From the NCBI GenBank assembly GCA_963807085.1, contig CAWEBB010000008.1:1-64000 (forward strand): 64,000 nucleotides of DNA, written 5' to 3'. The notes under the pieces were generated by a model, which made no database searches, had not been told where the DNA came from, and was given only the letters and a program-made list of their open reading frames with translations. This document shows positions 38,866-47,180 of the stretch, piece by piece (the stretch's first letter is position 1; each line of letters starts with the position of its first letter). The DNA is from JACKII01 sp963807085. Its GTDB lineage: Bacteria; Pseudomonadota; Alphaproteobacteria; Bin95. The position numbers and the translations under genes are program-made.

Positions 38866-39861
38866 ATGCTGCGCACGAACGGCTTGAATGTGCGCGTGCT
38901 TTCATGCCTTGGGGCGGACCTGGAAATCGACTTGCTCCCCCATTTCCTGCATCATTACCAAGGGCTTGGGATCTCCGCCAACAAAATCCATTTCCTTCTG
39001 AACAGCCAGGACGATCAATCGCCGTCTCTGCAGGCTGCCCGCCGGATTTTGCACGCGGCCGGCGCACCGGCGCCGGAATGGTGGATCGCCCCCTACACCA
39101 GCGACGGCATGTGGGAACAGCGCCGCCGCCTCCAAGCTCGTGTCGCCCGATCAGGCGAATGGATAATCAACGCCGACGCAGACGAACACCACCGCTACCC
39201 GGCGTCTCTGGCTGAGGTTATCCGGTACTGTGAGCGACACGCCTACAACTGTGTACAGGGCGTCCTGATCGACCGTCTTGCCCCCGGCGGTGAATTGAAA
39301 CCCGTTGACGCTGCGGTGGCACTCTCCCGCCAGTTCCCCATCGAAGCGGAGATTGCTCTTTCGGTCATCGGCACCGGAAGCAGCCATGGTCCGGACGCTA
39401 CGGTGAAGCTGATGCTGCATCGGGCGGACGTGTTCCCCCGTCGAGGCGGCCACAACCCGCTTGGCAACGGTGTGCCTCTTTCATTTCTGGCGGGCGACAA
39501 GCTGGCGGGTTTCCGCGCAATACACAATCCGGCCTTTCGCTTTCGCTTTCCCTTTCAGGTTCATCATTACAAATGGACGGCGACCAGAGAGATCAGCTAT
39601 GAGCGGCGGGTTGCAACGCCCGGCGCCAGTTCGGCGGGCAGGGAATTTGGCGGCAAGATGTTGATGCACATACAAAAAGCCGGCGGTATCGACCTGGGCC
39701 GCGCGGCGGTACGGCGGCCTGCAGACATGCTCGCAAATGACTGGAAGGGAACGATGCGCCGGATGCGCGTCGAAGCGGCCCTGCGCCGGCAATTCAGACG
39801 GGCGGTGACACTGATCCCCGTCCGGCAGTTCCATTTTAGGGGCAGAGATGCCCGTCGCTGA
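38866..39861 (+). CDS. Glycosyltransferase of the Glyco_tranf_2_4/GT92-like group
   Basis: A 331-residue cytoplasmic glycosyltransferase-like protein. LLPHFLHHYQGLGI near the N-terminus, WWIAPYTSDGMWEQRR, then the metal-binding DADEHHRYP (in place of DxD) and FRFPFQVHHYKW near the end match the bacterial PF13704-type family. AGGAG lies upstream of the ATG. It opens the rightward run and is a paralogue of the gene at 41958 (same order, shared WIAPYTSD and VHHY-KWT-type motifs), so the two may add the same or sequential sugars. Confidence 0.84.
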   Translation: MLRTNGLNVRVLSCLGADLEIDLLPHFLHHYQGLGISANKIHFLLNSQDDQSPSLQAARRILHAAGAPAPEWWIAPYTSDGMWEQRRRLQARVARSGEWIINADADEHHRYPASLAEVIRYCERHAYNCVQGVLIDRLAPGGELKPVDAAVALSRQFPIEAEIALSVIGTGSSHGPDATVKLMLHRADVFPRRGGHNPLGNGVPLSFLAGDKLAGFRAIHNPAFRFRFPFQVHHYKWTATREISYERRVATPGASSAGREFGGKMLMHIQKAGGIDLGRAAVRRPADMLANDWKGTMRRMRVEAALRRQFRRAVTLIPVRQFHFRGRDARR

Positions 39862-39924
39862 AAGGCCCGCTGCTGAACAGTCCGTCGCGACCCACCACCC
39901 CCCCGAGCCGCAAACGGGCGGCGT

Positions 39925-40956
39925 ATGATGGCAAATCGCGGGACCCCCACCGTCAGCATTTTGATGTCCGTTCACGACGGGCGGTTTTTGGCGCAGGCGG
40001 TCCGTTCGTTGCTCGCCCAGGAATGGCCGTCATTTGAACTCGTGGTGGTCGATGACGGCAGCGATGGCGACACCCGGGACCTGCTGGAGCGCCTTGACGA
40101 ACAGGACGACCGGATGGTGATCCTGCGGAATGAGGCCCGTCTGGGATTACCGGCCGCCCTGAACCGGGGCTTGGCGCTTTGCCGCGCTCCCCTGGTCGCG
40201 CGCGCGGACGCGGACGATGTATACCGGCCGGATCGGCTTCGCCGCCAAGTAGCGGTCTTTGACAAACGTCCACGGCTGGCAGCCTTGTCCTGCGGCTACA
40301 GGAGGATAGATGCGGAGGGGCGAGTGCTATTCGTCCGACGGCCGGTCAACGGCCCGGAGCGCATTCGCTTTCGTGCCATGTTCGAGAACTCGCTGTTGCA
40401 TCCCGGAACGATGTTTCGCGCTGAATGGGTGCGCCGTGTCGGCGGTTATGACCAGCAGTTTTGGACGGCTCAGGACAGCGACCTGTGGGGCCGGCTGATG
40501 CATATCGGCGAACTCGATAATCTTGCAGAGCCGCTCGTCGATTGGCGCAAGCACAAATGCTCAACACTCGGCGCTCGGGGGTGTGCGGGCAAAAAATTGA
40601 GCCTGGAAGTCCCGGTGCGTCTCCAGGCCACCTATTTGGACTCGGAACCCGATTACAAGCGCGGGCCGGCCGCGGTTGGAACATGGCGCAGCCATACCAA
40701 ACAGCCGCTTGCGACGGTTTTGACTGGAGAACGGCAATTGAGACGAATTTTCGCGCATGCCAAGCAGCGGGAAATCCCCGAGGTTCTTAAGGATTTTCGT
40801 TCGACAACCGCATTCGCGCTGCGTCGCCAGGCGCGATGGCATTCAGGGCAGAACCCAGTGGCGGCGCTCGGCATGCTGGCGAGGGCCGTTCAATGGCGGT
40901 GCCTTGACCCGTCCGCTGCCCAGCATTTCGATCCCCGGGACTGTCGCGTTGATTGA
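39925..40956 (+). CDS. Family 2 glycosyltransferase
   Basis: A 343-residue GT-A fold enzyme. The N-terminal SILMSVHDGRFLAQAVRSLL and VVVDDGSDGDTRDLLERL bind the nucleotide sugar, ARADADDVY is the metal DxD motif, and AQDSDLWGRLM the acceptor-side ED-type motif. The last 100 residues are basic and not clearly conserved. It starts 63 bases after the previous gene in the same direction, with overlapping ATGATG; the first is given as start. Sugar unknown. Confidence 0.9.
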   Translation: MMANRGTPTVSILMSVHDGRFLAQAVRSLLAQEWPSFELVVVDDGSDGDTRDLLERLDEQDDRMVILRNEARLGLPAALNRGLALCRAPLVARADADDVYRPDRLRRQVAVFDKRPRLAALSCGYRRIDAEGRVLFVRRPVNGPERIRFRAMFENSLLHPGTMFRAEWVRRVGGYDQQFWTAQDSDLWGRLMHIGELDNLAEPLVDWRKHKCSTLGARGCAGKKLSLEVPVRLQATYLDSEPDYKRGPAAVGTWRSHTKQPLATVLTGERQLRRIFAHAKQREIPEVLKDFRSTTAFALRRQARWHSGQNPVAALGMLARAVQWRCLDPSAAQHFDPRDCRVD

Positions 40957-41968
40957 TCCTTCCACCGAACCCGCGGCCCGGCTGGCGGCACCGAACGGTG
41001 CCGGCGCCAATCTGCGATCCCACAGCGGCCCCCTTTTCGAGGGCGCAAACTCGCGCCGCCACGTAAGACACTCCATTCGACGATACCGGCTGCTGGGAAG
41101 ATGGCTCGGGTGGCGCCACCGCAGGGCGTTATCAAGCGTTGAGGTCATGGTGCAGTTTGCGGGGTTTCCGCGATCCGGGCACTCGCTGATCGGCGCGCTG
41201 CTCAACGGCCACCCCCAGGCAGCGGTGGCGCACGAACTCGACCTGATGGGCCTTTTCCGCAAAGGGCTGACGGAACGGGAACTGGGCGGGCTGATCCTCC
41301 ACAACGCCGTGGAGTTCGGCCGGCACGGTCAATGGTGGAACGGTTTCCGGTATGCAAGCGAGGCTACGCCAGAGGAACAGGCCAATCCGTTGTGCGTCAT
41401 CGGCGACAAAAAGGGCGATTGGGCCACCCGTTGGTGTGCGGAACAGCCGGACCTGATTACACGTTTCGCTGCCGAATGCTCGCCTCGAAGCAGGTGGATC
41501 ATGGTCAGCCGCCATCCGTTCGACAATGTCGCCACCATGTCGCTGCGCAAGGGGGGCGAATATGATCGCCTGCGCATCGACCATTCACCGCACGAGTCTT
41601 TCCAGGCCGCATTGGCCGCCGCCCAGACGGACGGAAAAATCTCCGCGGTGGTCAGTGATGAGATGGTGCAAGACTACCGGGCGCTGTCTTCTGCTGTGGC
41701 CGAAATGGAAGCCCGCGTTCCTGCCGGGGATTGGCACGAGATCGTCTATGAAGACTTCGTGAAGTCGCCGGCCGATCATCTCCCACAACTTGCCGCGTTC
41801 CTGGGCCTCGCGCCGACGGCGGAATGGATCAGCCGGTCATCGGCAATGGTGCGGGAAAGTGCGAACCGGAGTCGTTTCCAGCTTGAGTGGCGGGACGACC
41901 AGAAAGCCGCGCTTCGTCAAACCATTGCAGCGCATGATTTCTTGCGAGCCTACAGCGATGACTGCTAG
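40949..41968 (+). CDS. Sulfotransferase
   Basis: A PAPS-dependent sulfotransferase domain. GFPRSGHSLIGALLNGHP is the 5'-phosphosulfate P-loop and VSRHPFDNVATMS the 3'-phosphate-binding segment; YEDFVKSPADHL follows at the usual place near the C-terminus. The start is uncertain: TTG 40949 overlaps the previous stop by a few bases and gives about 340 residues, while ATG 41147 opens directly at MVQFAGFPRSGHS. I prefer coupling to the upstream gene because adjacent genes in this run overlap. It probably sulfates the glycan made by this locus. Confidence 0.84.
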   Translation: MIDPSTEPAARLAAPNGAGANLRSHSGPLFEGANSRRHVRHSIRRYRLLGRWLGWRHRRALSSVEVMVQFAGFPRSGHSLIGALLNGHPQAAVAHELDLMGLFRKGLTERELGGLILHNAVEFGRHGQWWNGFRYASEATPEEQANPLCVIGDKKGDWATRWCAEQPDLITRFAAECSPRSRWIMVSRHPFDNVATMSLRKGGEYDRLRIDHSPHESFQAALAAAQTDGKISAVVSDEMVQDYRALSSAVAEMEARVPAGDWHEIVYEDFVKSPADHLPQLAAFLGLAPTAEWISRSSAMVRESANRSRFQLEWRDDQKAALRQTIAAHDFLRAYSDDC

Positions 41969-42914
41969 GGCCCCACTGCTGATCACCTGTCTCGGGGTGG
42001 AGCACGACCTCCCGTTGTTGCCGCACTTTTTGCAACACTATCTCCGTTTGGGGATATTGGCGGGCGATATCCATATCATCCTTAATGCGCGCGATGGCAC
42101 GTTCCCCGGGATGGATACCGCGCGGGAGATCCTGGCCCGGCACAATGTGCACAATACAATCAAATGGATTGCGCCCTATACGTCGGATGCGATGTGGGAG
42201 AAGCGGCGGCAAGTGCAGAGCCAGGTCGCGGGCCAAACGAACTGGCTTCTGAGCGCCGACATTGACGAAATGCACGAGTACCCGGAGCCCCTGCCGACCT
42301 TCCTCGCCCGCTGCGAGAGGCTTGGCGTGGATGCCGTCCAGGGGCCGTTGATCGATCGCCTGGCTCCTGAAGGTCGGCTGGCACCGGTCGCGGCGGACAC
42401 CCCCCTTGCCGCGCAATACCCGATCGAGGCGGCCGTCATGGAAAGGCTCGGCGGCGAATCCTACGACCGGCGCGGCACGGTGAAATTGATGGCGATGCGC
42501 GGCTCCATCCTGCCGAGCCGCGGCGGCCATCGCCCGCAACGGCATTGTTCGCCGCACCATCTCTATGGTCTGGCGCTGGGAGATTTTCCGGCGATTTCAA
42601 GACCGGCTTTCCGCTTTCGCGTGCCGACGCGCGTGCACCATTACCATTGGACGGACAGCCTGGCGGCTCGTCTGCGCATCCGCCTTGCGACGCCCGGCGT
42701 CAGCAAGGCCGGAGGGGACTACGGAGCGAAGCAGTTGGCCCATATCGAACGGCATGACGGCATAGCGCTTGACCAGATCACGGTGGCAGCGCCGGGTTCC
42801 GCGCAGGATTGGCGGAGAACATTGAGGTCGCTTCGCTGGGAGGGCAGGCTTCGCAGCCTGCTCGCGCCGGCGACGGATCGCTACTGGGCTCTGCGGAACA
42901 GGATGGGCCGGTGA
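41958..42914 (+). CDS. Glycosyltransferase of the Glyco_tranf_2_4/GT92-like group (paralogue)
   Basis: A 318-residue paralogue of the enzyme encoded at 38866. LPLLPHFLQHYLRLGI, KWIAPYTSDAMWEKRRQ, LSADIDEMHEYPEP and VPTRVHHYHWT match it motif for motif; here the acidic metal segment reads DIDEMHEYP. The ATG lies inside the end of the sulfotransferase (11 bases overlap), and its own stop overlaps the next start as GTGA. It is therefore coupled on both sides and belongs to one transcript. Confidence 0.85.
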   Translation: MTARAPLLITCLGVEHDLPLLPHFLQHYLRLGILAGDIHIILNARDGTFPGMDTAREILARHNVHNTIKWIAPYTSDAMWEKRRQVQSQVAGQTNWLLSADIDEMHEYPEPLPTFLARCERLGVDAVQGPLIDRLAPEGRLAPVAADTPLAAQYPIEAAVMERLGGESYDRRGTVKLMAMRGSILPSRGGHRPQRHCSPHHLYGLALGDFPAISRPAFRFRVPTRVHHYHWTDSLAARLRIRLATPGVSKAGGDYGAKQLAHIERHDGIALDQITVAAPGSAQDWRRTLRSLRWEGRLRSLLAPATDRYWALRNRMGR

Positions 42915-44116
42915 GCGACTGGAACACAACGCAGCTGACGTTCGGGAGCAGCGAGCAGCGTTTCCACGCACATAGCTACTATGATATTCCCGTCATTGAC
43001 GGGCAAGATCGGCGGGTCCTGGCCCACTGCATGCATTTCGCCGGCCGGCACCCAACCGGAGACGATCGGGTAGACATCGGTTTGGTTGAACTGGCTTCAC
43101 CGGGAAGCTGGCGCCAAATCGGCAAATCCCGGGCCTGGAGTTGGCAGCAGGGGCCGATGGCGCAATGGGTTGCGGGCGGTCCCTGGCTCGTGTTCAACGA
43201 CCGGGAGGCGGGCGGAAGAGATGGGGATCGGTTTGTCGCCCGGCTGCTGAACGCCGACAGCGGCGAGGCCCGGACTCTGCCGCGGGCGGTCTATGCAGTC
43301 GACGGCCATGGAACCTTTGCCCTCTCGCTCAACCTGGCCCGGCTCGAGACACTGCGCCCCGGCTATGGCTATGCAGACGGAGCGTATGCCGGTTTGGCGG
43401 CCCGGGCGCCATCGGCCGACGGTATTTGGCGCCTGCAATTGGACGGGAGCCGGCTGGACGGAAGCCGGGAAACATTGTTGCTTTCGCTCGAGCGCGCCGT
43501 TGCCTTTCTGCTGGAGCGACTGCCGCTCCGCCAGCGCTGGCGGCACCGTTTGGCGCGCTTTCATTACTGGTTCAATCATATCAAGATTTCGCCGGACGGG
43601 TGCCGCTTTACCGTGAAGCTCCGCTGGCGACGGCGGGGCCAGCCGTGGAACAACCGGATGGGTGTCAGCCTGACAGCCGCGGTTGACGGCACCGACCTAC
43701 GCCTTCTCGCCGATGCGACGTCGCACGTTATCTGGCTCAACGCGCAGGAAGCCTATTTCTGGCGCGCTGGGGAGTTGGCACTGTTTGCCGACACGTCGCC
43801 GACCGGCCGGAGAGTTCGCGCCATAGCACCGGGGTTGGTCGATCAGAACGTGCACTTCCGACACGTGCCGCCACACGCGGCAAGGACTCTGGGGCAGGCG
43901 GTATTCGACACCCCCTATCAGAAAACGGTGCGCGTTGTGCAATATGAAGATACCACGGGCGCGCATCGGACAATCGCGCGGTTTGCCAACCACGTCCCGG
44001 CCCGTGGCCCCTTCCGGTGCGACCTGCATCCCGTCCCGACTTCGGATGGCCGGCACCTGGTTGTGACTTCTCTTCAGGATGGCGGCCGGCAAATTTATCG
44101 GCTATCGCAGGGCTAG
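42911..44116 (+). CDS. Unrecognised protein with beta-propeller-like repeats
   Basis: A 401-residue protein with no signal peptide and no clear membrane helix. It contains recurring strand-turn units such as WLVFNDREAGGRDG, FHYWFNHIKISPDGCRF and HPVPTSDGRHLVVTSLQDGG, the last resembling TolB or oligogalacturonate-lyase-like propeller blades. The start GTG 42911 overlaps the preceding stop. In this setting it may bind or modify the glycan, but I cannot assign an activity and no catalytic set is evident. Confidence 0.65.
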   Translation: MSDWNTTQLTFGSSEQRFHAHSYYDIPVIDGQDRRVLAHCMHFAGRHPTGDDRVDIGLVELASPGSWRQIGKSRAWSWQQGPMAQWVAGGPWLVFNDREAGGRDGDRFVARLLNADSGEARTLPRAVYAVDGHGTFALSLNLARLETLRPGYGYADGAYAGLAARAPSADGIWRLQLDGSRLDGSRETLLLSLERAVAFLLERLPLRQRWRHRLARFHYWFNHIKISPDGCRFTVKLRWRRRGQPWNNRMGVSLTAAVDGTDLRLLADATSHVIWLNAQEAYFWRAGELALFADTSPTGRRVRAIAPGLVDQNVHFRHVPPHAARTLGQAVFDTPYQKTVRVVQYEDTTGAHRTIARFANHVPARGPFRCDLHPVPTSDGRHLVVTSLQDGGRQIYRLSQG

Positions 44117-44496
44117 TTTCCGAAAACGAGCCAGACCTTGGGTGGTAACATTGCGCGTAGCGCCGTTTCATCACGGCGAAGCTTGAGGCAATCGGCCATT
44201 TTTTCCGACGACCGGTGCCGCATCGTTACCGGTCCCACTGGCGCTTTGCGTTAAGTTTGCCGCGCTTGACCGGCGGTCTGACGTCCTCTATCGCTGTATC
44301 GTAATCAGCATTTTATCCTATCCAGACTTGGTGGCGACCCACAAGGCGCGGCTGGAACTTGACGAAGGTATGGCATCTAAACCAAACGGCAGGCTCTCCC
44401 ACGGTTACGAGAATCCGCCCCCGGTGGCGCTGACAACACGACCGTGCAAACGGTGCAATCGATTGAGCGGACGGTCGATGGAGGGCCGGGCGAGCG
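44117..44496. other. Intergenic region inside the glycan locus
   Basis: No conserved protein frame is seen in these 380 bases on either strand. It separates the first transcript of the locus (38866-44116) from the second (44497-48616), so it probably contains a promoter for the sulfotransferase-asnB-membrane protein group. I could not pick out clear -35 and -10 elements. Confidence 0.4.
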
Positions 44497-45351
44497 GTGA
44501 GTGAACTAACTCAGGACCGCAGGTCTGACACCACAGGCGTCCACGCGCCGGCCCGGCGCTTCCGGTTCGTGCTTCTCTGCCATCAACGCAGCGGCAGCAA
44601 CGCGCTCAGTTCCATGTTGAACGCTGACCCCCGCATTGCGTTATACGGTCAGCTATTCAACCATTTTTATGGCTATTGGCGGCGGAACCGCCGAATGGGG
44701 CTGACCCGGTACAAGGCGCACCCGGCAGCGATGCAGCATTTCGGCCAAAAACCGCCGCTGCGTCCCCGGCTCGAGCGGGCATTCGTTTCGATGACTCCGA
44801 GACAGATCGAGCTCGGTGCCTTCATGGATCAATTTTGGCGCCGTTACAAAACGGATCAAACGCTGGATGCGGTCGGATTCAAGCTGCACGACTTGCAGGT
44901 CAGCGACCGCGACTTGGCGGATTTGGCGACGAACCACGCCGATGGTGTGGTTGTGCTCTGGAGGCGCAACCTTTTGAAGGCCGCGGTTTCATGGGGCTAT
45001 GCCGTCAAGACCGATGTCTGGACCCGTAAAAGCAGCAGCGGCGGCCAACAACCGGTATTTCGGCTGGATCCCGATGAAATCGGCTGGTTCATCGACAAGA
45101 CTAGGCGCGAGGTCGAGGGGTGGAAACGCATCATGGCGGAGAGCGGGGCAAACACGCTGGAGCTGGTCTACGAAGACGATGTCGAGACCCGTCGTCTTGA
45201 AAAACTGTATGGCTTTTTGCGCGTTCCGTATTCGGGCCCACCCGAGTTTAGGACCAAGCGTCTGGCCGGCTCCCGGTACGAGCACATCGCCAACGCGGAG
45301 GAGCTGGACCGGCGGTTCGGTTGCGATGACACCGGCCGGCTGTTCGGATAG
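44497..45351 (+). CDS. Sulfotransferase-family protein
   Basis: A 284-residue sulfotransferase. FVLLCHQRSGSNALSSML (about 25-42) is the PAPS P-loop in the form seen in Stf0-like and bacterial glycan sulfotransferases. GVVVLWRRNLLKAAVSWGYA is the 3'-phosphate-binding segment with the paired Arg-Asn, and LVYEDDVETR lies at the usual later place. The start is GTG 44497 (GTGAGTGAA). It precedes the asparagine-synthase-like gene by eight bases, so the two are coupled. A second sulfotransferase in one locus suggests two sulfation sites. Confidence 0.85.
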   Translation: MSELTQDRRSDTTGVHAPARRFRFVLLCHQRSGSNALSSMLNADPRIALYGQLFNHFYGYWRRNRRMGLTRYKAHPAAMQHFGQKPPLRPRLERAFVSMTPRQIELGAFMDQFWRRYKTDQTLDAVGFKLHDLQVSDRDLADLATNHADGVVVLWRRNLLKAAVSWGYAVKTDVWTRKSSSGGQQPVFRLDPDEIGWFIDKTRREVEGWKRIMAESGANTLELVYEDDVETRRLEKLYGFLRVPYSGPPEFRTKRLAGSRYEHIANAEELDRRFGCDDTGRLFG

Positions 45352-45359
45352 CAGACGGT

Positions 45360-47180
45360 ATGTGCGGCATTGTCGGATGGGTGTCCCGCGACACTCCCAT
45401 TGATCCGCCGTCTTTCGAGCGGATGACCGACCGCCTGGCGCATCGAGGGCCGGACGGTCGCGGCACCTGGTATTCGCCGAGCCGCCGGACCGCGCTCGGC
45501 CACCGCCGGCTGGCTATCGTTGACCTCTCGCCGGCCGGCGCCCAACCGATGCCGCTGGCGGAGGCCGGCCTGTGGCTCACCTACAACGGCGAGATCTATA
45601 ACCATGCCGCGTTGCGGCGGGAACTCGAGGGGCGGGGGCATGTCTATCGGTCCCGGTCAGACAGCGAGACCATCCTGCACGCCTATGCCGAATGGGGCGG
45701 TGCTTGCGTGTCTCGTCTTCGTGGCATATTCGCTTTCGCCATCTGGGACGAGCGCCGCCAAACCCTCTTCGCCGCGCGCGACCATGTGGGAGTAAAGCCC
45801 TTTTACTACCACACCACGCCCGAGGGCATGGCCTTCGCCTCGCAGCCGCGCGCGTTCTTCGATCTTCCCCGCTTCCAGGCAACGATTTCCCATCAGGCGT
45901 TTGCCGACTACCTGGCTTATGGCATCGTTCCGGGCGAGCGTGGCGCCCATGCCGGCATCAGCAAGCTCTTGCCGGGGCACACGCTGACCTGGAGCGACGG
46001 TGCAATCAGTTTGCGCCGTTACTGGCGGTTGCCGGAAAGCGCCGACATCCACTGCGCAGAGCAGGCGGCCTTGCTGCTGGGGCCCGCGATCGAGGAAGCT
46101 GTCGATCTCCAGCTGATGAGCGACGTTCCGGTTGCCACGTTCCTCAGCGGTGGCATCAACTCCAGCCTGGTTACCGCCATCGGCACGACCTTGCGCAGCG
46201 AGCGAACCGTGGCTTTCACGATGGGCTTTGACGACGAACGCCGGGACGAACGCCCTTTCGCCGCGAAAACTGCCGAATACTGCGGTGCCGACGCGGTGGT
46301 CGGTGTGCTGACCGAAGCGGACGCAGACGGAACCGTCGACGATACCGTCGAAGCCTTCGACGAGCCGTTTGGTATCGGGGCGGCACTGCCAATGGTTGCG
46401 ATCTCCCGGCTGGCTGCCGAGCATTCGGCCAAGGTCGTGTTAACGGGAGACGGCGCCGACGAGTTGTTCGCCGGCTATCGCCACTACGACACGCTGGCGG
46501 CGCATTATCGGCGATGGGGCCAGGCAACCGGCCAGCACATCGGCAACTGGCCGCGTCATTGGCTGATGCGTGCGGCCAGGGGCCGTTTCGATCCAATGGC
46601 CAAATACAGCAGTCATAACGCGGAAATCGCGGGCTCGGTGCGCGAGGCATTGGCGGGTGAAGCAATGCGCGACGCGTTGGTGGAGCGATGGCGGGAAGTC
46701 GAGCATTTCCCTCTGGATCGCGAACCGGTCGAGGCAGCCCGACGATGCGACTTTCACACCTATTTACCTGATGAGATCCTGGTAAAGGTCGATCGGGCAA
46801 CCATGGCTTTCGGCATAGAGGCGAGAGTGCCGTTCGTCGATCCCGAACTGGCGGCGCTTGCTTTCCGCATTGCCAGCATTCTCCACTATGAACGGAGCGA
46901 GCGGAAGGGGCTACTTAAGAGAGTGGCACGCCGCTGGCTTTCCGACGAAATCCTGACGGCGCGCAAAAAAGGCTTCAGTGCTCCCCTGGGCGCTTGGTTC
47001 AATGCGCCGGCTGCCAGGCACCGCCGAATGGTGGAGGCGTTGATGGACGGTAAACTGGTCGCGTCGGGCCTGCTGCGGCGGGAGGCTATCGAGCCGACGC
47101 TTAGAGCCCTCCGCCGACCGGCGGCAGGCTTGCTGCAACTCTACTTGGGCGAAAGGTGGGCAAACCGATGGTGCGCGTGA
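45360..47180 (+). CDS. Asparagine-synthase-like glutamine amidotransferase with altered PP-loop
   Basis: A 606-residue AsnB-type enzyme. The N-terminal Ntn amidohydrolase starts with the catalytic Cys2 (MCGIVGW) and has RLAIVDLS and TYNGEIYNH. The C-terminal synthase domain has the ATP pyrophosphatase loop LSGGINSS (262-269) where AsnB has SGGLDSS or SGGIDSS: the conserved Asp is Asn267 (codon AAC). TGDGADELFAGYRHY and EARVPFVDPELAAL are intact. Asparagine-synthase homologues in polysaccharide clusters amidate sugar acids or amino-acid substituents, which is the likely role here. It overlaps the next gene by 13 bases. Confidence 0.9.
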   Translation: MCGIVGWVSRDTPIDPPSFERMTDRLAHRGPDGRGTWYSPSRRTALGHRRLAIVDLSPAGAQPMPLAEAGLWLTYNGEIYNHAALRRELEGRGHVYRSRSDSETILHAYAEWGGACVSRLRGIFAFAIWDERRQTLFAARDHVGVKPFYYHTTPEGMAFASQPRAFFDLPRFQATISHQAFADYLAYGIVPGERGAHAGISKLLPGHTLTWSDGAISLRRYWRLPESADIHCAEQAALLLGPAIEEAVDLQLMSDVPVATFLSGGINSSLVTAIGTTLRSERTVAFTMGFDDERRDERPFAAKTAEYCGADAVVGVLTEADADGTVDDTVEAFDEPFGIGAALPMVAISRLAAEHSAKVVLTGDGADELFAGYRHYDTLAAHYRRWGQATGQHIGNWPRHWLMRAARGRFDPMAKYSSHNAEIAGSVREALAGEAMRDALVERWREVEHFPLDREPVEAARRCDFHTYLPDEILVKVDRATMAFGIEARVPFVDPELAALAFRIASILHYERSERKGLLKRVARRWLSDEILTARKKGFSAPLGAWFNAPAARHRRMVEALMDGKLVASGLLRREAIEPTLRALRRPAAGLLQLYLGERWANRWCA

